A DNA stretch of 64,000 nt from Dyadobacter soli. Lineage in GTDB: Bacteria; Bacteroidota; Bacteroidia; Cytophagales; Spirosomataceae. The first letter of the stretch is position 1; every line of letters begins with the position of its first letter. Positions 58,987 to 64,000 of this stretch are shown here, piece by piece. The notes beneath the pieces were generated by a model. It had not been told where the DNA came from. It was given only the letters and a program-made list of their open reading frames with translations, and made no database searches. The DNA lies in NCBI RefSeq assembly GCF_900101885.1, contig NZ_FNAN01000004.1, forward strand, positions 372,001-436,000. The letters are read 5' to 3'. A program made the position numbers and the translations under genes.

Positions 58987-59747
58987 CGCGCGACCAGCAC
59001 CTTCACGCCACGGTCTTCCAGCGCCTTGACGGCCTCGTCCGAAACGCCGGCATCGGTCACGATGTACTGCACTTGGTCGAGGTCGCAAATCTTCCCGATC
59101 CCCCGCTTGCCGAACTTCGTATGGTCGGCAAGCACTACCACAATCTGCGCCGTACTGATCATCTTCTGATTCAATCCAGCCTCCGTTAAGTTGCTGATTG
59201 ACAACCCGAAATCGAAATCAATCCCGTCGACGCCGATAAAAAGGACGCCGCACGAAATATGGTCGAGAATATACTCGGCATAGGAGCCCGCCACGGACGA
59301 CGAATTCTGGCGGATCAGCCCGCCCAGCTGCAACACCTCTACATTGGGCCGGTTACTGAGTTCCAGCGTCACCTTCACCGCCGGTGTAATCACCGTGATC
59401 TGCTTCGTAGGATGCAGGCAGCGCGCCAGCTCGAACACCGTCGTCCCCGACCCGATCATGATCGAATCCGTTTGCCGGATCAGGCTCAGCGCCTCACGGG
59501 CGATGCTTTGCTTTTCGTCGGATTTAATAAATTCCTTCTCATTGATCGGCCGCTCCACCGCATACGGGTTGTTGAGCGAGCCTCCGCCGTGCGTTCTGAA
59601 CAGCAGATTCTTGTCTTCGAGGAGTTTCAGATCCTTCCGGATCGTCACGCCGGAAACCTGCATTTGCTCCGAAAGCTGGACGATACTCACCGTCCCCGCC
59701 CTTTTGAGCTCCTGCAAAATAAATTGATGCCTTTCTGTAATAGTCAT
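58983..59747 (-). CDS. DeoR/GlpR-family transcriptional regulator
   Basis: 254-residue repressor-type protein starting at 59747 (MTITERHQFILQELKRAGTV). The HTH is VSIVQLSEQMQVSGVTIRKDLKLLEDKNLLFRTHGG. The C-terminal sugar-phosphate-binding domain has IMIGSGTTVFELARCL, FIGVDGIDFDFGLSISNLTEA and VLADHTKFGK. Such proteins sense phosphorylated sugars. It is divergent from the MFS-dehydrogenase-kinase cluster, which it probably controls through the AT-rich region between them. Confidence 0.94.
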   Translation of the reverse strand: MTITERHQFILQELKRAGTVSIVQLSEQMQVSGVTIRKDLKLLEDKNLLFRTHGGGSLNNPYAVERPINEKEFIKSDEKQSIAREALSLIRQTDSIMIGSGTTVFELARCLHPTKQITVITPAVKVTLELSNRPNVEVLQLGGLIRQNSSSVAGSYAEYILDHISCGVLFIGVDGIDFDFGLSISNLTEAGLNQKMISTAQIVVVLADHTKFGKRGIGKICDLDQVQYIVTDAGVSDEAVKALEDRGVKVLVAR

Positions 59748-59941
59748 TTCAATACACTTTGAAAGCAAGTATAACCATAGTTTCCAAAAGACGAAAACCC
59801 GCTCGCACACTCCTCCGCCCGATACCGCCAGATTTATTTTTCAAATACAAATAATACAATACAAAGGATGAAAAGCGCCTGGATTACTATCCTGGGGCGG
59901 TATTATCATTTCATTAACATTCAACATCAAATGTTTCATTT

Positions 59942-59982
59942 AGTTTAATAAACTTTAATTTTGTTTAAATAGTTTAATTTTG
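59942..59982 (+). promoter_or_regulatory. Promoter and operator-like region of the sugar/polyol cluster
   Basis: Two exact TAnnTTTG boxes (TAATTTTG at 59956-59963 and 59975-59982), a dyad AGTTT-AAT-AAACT (59942-59954) and repeated GTTTAAT blocks form a very AT-rich control region 37 bp before the MFS gene. The repeats are likely sites for the divergently encoded DeoR protein. Confidence 0.5.
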
Positions 59983-60018
59983 TTTTGTTTACATGCTATT
60001 TCCTAAACCAATCCTACC

Positions 60019-61275
60019 ATGACACCGACGACACCCTTTGACCGCATCGGATTGCCGAGGCACCTCGCCTGGGGCTATCTGGGCATTCTGATCTTCATGA
60101 TGGGCGACGGCGTGGAACAAGGCTGGCTCAGCCCCTACCTCCTCGACCGCGGCATGACCATCCAGCAATCGGCCTCGCTATTCACCGTTTACGGCATTAC
60201 TATCGCTATTTCGTCGTGGTTTTCAGGGGTACTAGCCGAAGGGTACGGTCCACGCAAAGCCATGCTGATGGGCATTTTGCTGTACGTAATCGGTACCGTC
60301 GGGTTTGTGGGATTGGGTATGGAATCGCTCAATTTCCCGGTAATGCTGCTCACTTATGCGATCAGAGGATTTGGGTATCCGTTGTTTGCCTACTCTTTCC
60401 TGGTGTGGATCACGTACCGCACGCCGGAAAATGCGCTGGGGCGAGCGGTGGGCTGGTTCTGGTTTGTATTTACCGGCGGACTCAATGTATTCGGTGCCTA
60501 TTATTCGAGCTGGGCTATCGACCGGCTTGGCTACCAGAATACCCTTTGGAGCTCCATTTTCTGGGTTTCTGTCGGGGCATTTTTTGCATTGGTTTTAAAT
60601 AAAGACCAGTTCCACTCCACCGGCGAAGCTGCCGGCAAGGCCAAAGAATTGTTGAAGGGCTTCACTATTATCCGGGAAGAACCCAAGGTACTCATCGGCG
60701 GTATTGTGCGCATTATCAACACCACCGCACAGTTTGCATTCCCCGTTTTCATGCCCACCTACATGGCTGCGCACGGGCTGTCGACACAGGAATGGCTGTG
60801 GATATGGGGCACTATTTTCACCAGTAACATCATTTTCAACCTCATTTTCGGCTTCGTAGGCGACCGGCTGGGCTGGCAGAACACCATCATGTGGTTCGGC
60901 GGCTTCGGCTGCGGCGTGAGCACCCTGCTGTTTTACTACTCCCCGGCCCTTTTCGACGGCAACTTCTGGCTCATCCTCATCCCCGGCATTCTCTGGGGCG
61001 GATTACTCGCCGGATATGTGCCGTTATCGGCATTGGTACCCTCGTTGGTGAAAGAAGAAAAAGGCGCCGCCATGGCCATCCTGAACCTCGGCGCAGGCCT
61101 CCCGGTATTCATCGGCCCGGCCATCGTAGGCCTGTTTATCGGCTCGATCGGCAGCGAAGGCGTAGCATGGACGCTGGCGGTCCTGTACTTCATCAGCGCG
61201 GTGCTTACAAGGTTTATTACGTTGCCGCAGGCGAGGAGCGTTGAGGCTGAAATGGTCAGTAGTGGTCAAGAATAG
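60019..61275 (+). CDS. MFS sugar/polyol transporter (RbtT/CsbX-like)
   Basis: 418-residue, 12-TM symporter. The N-terminal MGDGVEQGWLSPYLLDRGMTIQQSAS matches the ribitol/arabinitol permease (RbtT/DalT/CsbX) group. MFS motif A-like EGYGPRKAMLMG and VGDRLGWQNT are present in both halves. The last codons (VSSGQE) lie inside the 10-bp repeat array that follows, so the natural C-terminus has been extended or replaced by repeat DNA. It is the first gene of the DeoR-controlled cluster. Confidence 0.88.
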   Translation: MTPTTPFDRIGLPRHLAWGYLGILIFMMGDGVEQGWLSPYLLDRGMTIQQSASLFTVYGITIAISSWFSGVLAEGYGPRKAMLMGILLYVIGTVGFVGLGMESLNFPVMLLTYAIRGFGYPLFAYSFLVWITYRTPENALGRAVGWFWFVFTGGLNVFGAYYSSWAIDRLGYQNTLWSSIFWVSVGAFFALVLNKDQFHSTGEAAGKAKELLKGFTIIREEPKVLIGGIVRIINTTAQFAFPVFMPTYMAAHGLSTQEWLWIWGTIFTSNIIFNLIFGFVGDRLGWQNTIMWFGGFGCGVSTLLFYYSPALFDGNFWLILIPGILWGGLLAGYVPLSALVPSLVKEEKGAAMAILNLGAGLPVFIGPAIVGLFIGSIGSEGVAWTLAVLYFISAVLTRFITLPQARSVEAEMVSSGQE

Positions 61276-61398
61276 TCAAGTATTGTCAGTAGTAGTTAAG
61301 AATAGTCAGGTGTTGTCAGTAGTGGTCAAGATTAGTCAGGTGTTGTCATTGTTAGTCAAGTGACAACACCTGACCACAGTGACAAAACATGACAACAT
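61254..61398. repeat. 10-bp tandem array with inverted tail
   Basis: About 11 units of nGTCARGnnT from 61254 to 61360, in 10-bp register, then inverted units TGACAACACC-TGACCACAG-TGACAAAACA-TGACAAC. GTCAGGTGTTGTCA (61335-61348) and TGACAACACCTGAC (61361-61374) form a perfect 14-bp hairpin. The array begins within the last seven codons of the MFS gene. Same unit family as 48661-49030. Confidence 0.9.
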
Positions 61399-61429
61399 AT
61401 AACATTAAAGAACCGTATCGACACCTAAT

Positions 61430-62434
61430 ATGAAAATCCTCATCACCGCCCCCTACCATGATAAGGCGCAGCAGGCCTTGACAGAACAATTCGGAGAGAT
61501 CATTTATAAGCCATGGAAATTGCAGGAGCGCGCCTACAACGAGGGCGAGCTCATTGCATTACTGACTGAAACCCGGGCCGACGCGCTCATTACCGAGCAC
61601 GACCACGTGACTGCGGCGGTGATTGAAGCGTTCCCGGGTTTGCAGTTCATCGGCGTGTGCCGCGGCACGCCTTCCAATGTGGCTGTGGCAAATGCTACGG
61701 CCAAAGGTATCCCGGTTTTCAACACCCCCGCGCGTAATGCGCAGGCGGTGGCGGAAATGTTTATGGCCAACCTCATCAACCTCATGCGCAACACGCTCGC
61801 AGGTATAGCGTGGCTGGAAGGCGAGCATTGGGAGGCGGGCGCGCATACTTCCTATTTGCAGTTCAAAGGGAATGAAATTGCGGGAAAAACGATCGGAATG
61901 GTCGGTTTTGGAGCCGTGGGGCAAACTATCGCAAACCTCGTGAAGCATTTCCCGGCTGAGATTCTTTATTATGATCCGTTTTATACATCGGAAGATACTG
62001 ATTACAAAAAAGTTAGTTTGGAAGACGTTTTCCGGCTTAGTGATGTGGTATCCATTCATTTACCGGTAAACAAGGAAACTGAGGGAATGATCGGGGAAGA
62101 ACTCATCGGGCTAATGAAAAAGGACGCCATTTTCGTGAACACGGCGCGGGCAGTGGTGGTTAAGCGCGAGGCATTGCTTTCGGCTATTGAAAACAACGCG
62201 ATCCGTGGCGCTATTCTCGATGTTTTCGACCACGAACCGCCTGACGAACTGGATTACAGGCTCATCCACCACAAAAATGTACTCGCCACGCCGCATATCG
62301 CCGGGGCTACTTTCGAGGTGGAAGATCATCATGCCGACATTATGAACAAGGCCCTGCGTGACTTTTATGTGGAGGGCAACCGGAACATCCGCCAGCTGGT
62401 GAACCGCGAAGTATTGTCTGTCAAAACCCATTAA
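61430..62434 (+). CDS. D-isomer-specific 2-hydroxyacid dehydrogenase
   Basis: 334-residue NAD(P)-dependent dehydrogenase of the phosphoglycerate-dehydrogenase family. Cofactor motif TIGMVGFGAVGQTIA; catalytic Arg in FVNTARAVVV, Glu in LDVFDHEPPDEL and His in ATPHIAGATFE. It lies between the MFS gene and two FGGY kinases (10 bp before the first), so it likely oxidises or reduces a sugar-acid or polyol-derived intermediate in their pathway. Confidence 0.93.
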   Translation: MKILITAPYHDKAQQALTEQFGEIIYKPWKLQERAYNEGELIALLTETRADALITEHDHVTAAVIEAFPGLQFIGVCRGTPSNVAVANATAKGIPVFNTPARNAQAVAEMFMANLINLMRNTLAGIAWLEGEHWEAGAHTSYLQFKGNEIAGKTIGMVGFGAVGQTIANLVKHFPAEILYYDPFYTSEDTDYKKVSLEDVFRLSDVVSIHLPVNKETEGMIGEELIGLMKKDAIFVNTARAVVVKREALLSAIENNAIRGAILDVFDHEPPDELDYRLIHHKNVLATPHIAGATFEVEDHHADIMNKALRDFYVEGNRNIRQLVNREVLSVKTH

Positions 62435-62444
62435 TCCAAAACCA

Positions 62445-63890
62445 ATGACTTTGAAACAGGCTTATCTGGTGGCCGACATCGGTACCGGCAACGTGCGCGT
62501 CGCCATTGCCGATGCCACCGGCGCGATCCTCGGCGTGGCCAGCGGCGATATGCGCTACCAGAAAGACGAGCATTATCCGGAATCCATATTTTTTGACCCC
62601 GATGCACTTTGGGAGCAAATAAAAAATCTCGCTAAAACCGCATTGGCACAAGCCGGCGCGGTAACCATTGCAGCCATTACCGCTACCAGCCAGCGCGAAG
62701 GCATCGTAGCGATCGACAGCACGGGCCGTTCGCTCATCGGCATGCCCAATATCGACCACCGCGGCCGCGAATGGGAGGATATTACACCCGATAAGCACAG
62801 CATTTACATGCTCACGGGCCGCTATCCCACCTCGCTTTTTTCCGCATTGAAACTCGCGGGCGTCCGCGAACGCCGCCCGGAGCTCTGGCAGCAGGTTTCC
62901 ACATTCCTGAGCATCAGCGACTGGGCGCAGTTTATGTTCAGCGGGGTAAAAGGCTACGAGCATTCGCAGGCGTCCGAAACGTTGCTTTATGACGTGGCCC
63001 AGGGAGAATGGTCGCAAAAGCTTTGCGATGCGTACCGGCTAGATAGCGCATTACTCCCGCCGTTGGTACATTCAGGTTCGGTTTTGGGTAAAATAAAAAT
63101 TGAAGTCGCGCAGGAACTCGGCATTTCCGATACTGCCGACGTCGTGGTCGGCGGCTCCGATACGCAGCTGGCGATCATGAGCATCGAGCCGTCGGTAGAA
63201 GATATCGTGATCGTTTCGGGCACTACCACCCCCATCATTAAAATAGCCGACCATTACATTACCGACGCGCAGGAACGCACCTGGACCAACCGGCATACCG
63301 ACCATGCAAACTTCCTGCTCGAAGCCAATGCGGGCGTCACCGGGCTGAATTACCAGCGTTTGAAAGAGATTTTTTACCCCAACGAACCCTACGAGCTGAT
63401 CGAAACCGAAGTAGCTGCCATTCGCGATACGCATTGCGTGGGCGCATTAGGCTCGCTGCTCGCAGGCGAAAAGTCGCCGCTGATCCGCGGCGGGTTCATT
63501 TTCAATACACCGGTTTCCCACCAGCTTAGCCGGGCGCATTTCGTGTGGGCCACGCTCTGGGACATTGCGTGCAGCATTTCCGAAAACTATAATGTGCTCC
63601 GCGAGGTCGCGCACCACGACCAGGACTACGTATGGATGTGCGGCGGCGGCGTGCAAAGCCGGTTGTTACGGCAGTTCATCGCCAATTTGTTAGGCAAAAA
63701 AGTGATGATCCGCACCAATTACCGCCAGGCATCGGTCTCGGGCGGGGTGGTGATTTGCAACAATGCATTGGGTATTCCGAACAATGCACCGGAGACATTA
63801 GAGATTACCCAACCGCAAAACGACAACGCCTGCCGCGAATGGTATAACGAATGGAAACGCAGCCGCGAGGCATTTAAAACATTGAATTAG
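62445..63890 (+). CDS. FGGY-family carbohydrate kinase (LsrK/YgcE-like)
   Basis: 481-residue sugar kinase. The N-terminal phosphate-1 motif is VADIGTGNVRVAIAD. The middle TATSQREGIVAID resembles AI-2 kinase LsrK and related kinases, and the C-terminal FGGY signature region is VWMCGGGVQSRLLRQFIANLLGKKV. Substrate not known; the polyol-type transporter and the dehydrogenase suggest a 4- or 5-carbon polyol or keto-sugar. The next kinase gene starts one base after its stop. Confidence 0.9.
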   Translation: MTLKQAYLVADIGTGNVRVAIADATGAILGVASGDMRYQKDEHYPESIFFDPDALWEQIKNLAKTALAQAGAVTIAAITATSQREGIVAIDSTGRSLIGMPNIDHRGREWEDITPDKHSIYMLTGRYPTSLFSALKLAGVRERRPELWQQVSTFLSISDWAQFMFSGVKGYEHSQASETLLYDVAQGEWSQKLCDAYRLDSALLPPLVHSGSVLGKIKIEVAQELGISDTADVVVGGSDTQLAIMSIEPSVEDIVIVSGTTTPIIKIADHYITDAQERTWTNRHTDHANFLLEANAGVTGLNYQRLKEIFYPNEPYELIETEVAAIRDTHCVGALGSLLAGEKSPLIRGGFIFNTPVSHQLSRAHFVWATLWDIACSISENYNVLREVAHHDQDYVWMCGGGVQSRLLRQFIANLLGKKVMIRTNYRQASVSGGVVICNNALGIPNNAPETLEITQPQNDNACREWYNEWKRSREAFKTLN

Positions 63891-63891
63891 C

Positions 63892-64000
63892 ATGCATTCA
63901 TATTTCATAGGAATCGACGTCGGGACGCAGGGGGTGCGTGTGGTAATGCTCGATGAAGCGGGCCACACCATCGGCAGCAGCGAGAAGGTTTTCCCGCTCA
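63892..64000 (+). CDS. Second FGGY-family carbohydrate kinase (3' part outside window)
   Basis: Only the first 36 codons are present (MHSYFIGIDVGTQGVRVVML...). The ATP phosphate-binding motif GIDVGTQGVRVVMLDEAG identifies an FGGY kinase. It begins one base after the stop of the preceding kinase, so the two are co-translated. Two tandem kinases in one cluster may form a heteromer or act on successive substrates. Confidence 0.85.
   Translation, partial: MHSYFIGIDVGTQGVRVVMLDEAGHTIGSSEKVFPL

Overview
The window looks like a chromosomal segment of a Bacteroidota bacterium of the Cytophagales type, most like Dyadobacter or a relative. The evidence is indirect. Promoter-like TAnnTTTG boxes stand in place of sigma70 boxes and obvious Shine-Dalgarno sequences are scarce. 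The gene families are typical of that phylum: a DUF5690 transporter, YfhO, TlpA proteins with a DUF4369-like N-terminus, an HYC_CC_PP-type protein, TonB-dependent receptors with a carboxypeptidase-like N-terminus, RhuM and DUF3805. Base composition is moderately GC-rich, with clearly AT-richer patches at about 2.77-3.4 kb, 46.6-47.2 kb, 37.6-38.9 kb and 52.4-54.8 kb that look acquired. The species cannot be fixed from the sequence alone.

Layout. 0-9.5 kb: a truncated SF1 helicase, a Bcr/CflA drug exporter, two small orphan genes, a two-gene NHEJ unit (ku plus a stand-alone LigD-type polymerase), a GH18 lipoprotein, endonuclease V, NhaA and small envelope proteins. 9.5-16 kb: a five-gene minus-strand operon for aminophosphonate catabolism (phosphonatase-like hydrolase, FAD oxidase, secreted alkaline-phosphatase-superfamily enzyme, PbfA-like PLP enzyme, DUF5690 permease) preceded by an XRE-cupin regulator. 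16-23.4 kb: a PEP-mutase-family and AhpD-like pair, an AraC regulator with an aldo-keto reductase, orphan genes, a Fic protein and an SGNH esterase. 23.4-27.3 kb: a two-gene McrBC-type (type IV) restriction system. 27.3-35.2 kb: YfiT/DinB, YfhO, pfkA, YdcF, a TlpA-like protein and a lactonase.

35.3-44.6 kb is a copper-handling locus: CopA, an HMA chaperone, an HYC_CC_PP-like protein, a TonB receptor, an HMA-AraC fusion regulator, a metal-binding lipoprotein, a periplasmic HMA protein and a His/Met-rich outer-membrane protein. It is interrupted by a rhuM gene bracketed by near-perfect palindromes. 44.7-48.6 kb carries a methyltransferase and a sulfur module (two YeeE/YedE halves and a persulfide-dioxygenase-rhodanese fusion) with a PIN toxin-antitoxin pair between them. 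49-54.8 kb has MATE, HflX and tRNA-Arg(CCU), followed by a small AT-rich island with copies of the tRNA 3' end on both sides, then a solitary HsdR-N-type nuclease. 54.8-64 kb: an orphan histidine kinase, a CE15-like esterase, inositol-phosphate synthase, and a DeoR-controlled polyol/sugar cluster (MFS, 2-hydroxyacid dehydrogenase, two FGGY kinases) that runs off the end.

The most unusual layer is non-coding. Five intergenic loci carry short tandem repeats (7-, 8-, about 8- and 10-bp units) arranged as inverted arms. The largest has two facing arrays of about 13 and 17 ten-bp units. I know of no description of this architecture. The rhuM palindromes, one of which lies in frame inside the rhuM coding sequence, are the other candidate for a new mobile or regulatory element.
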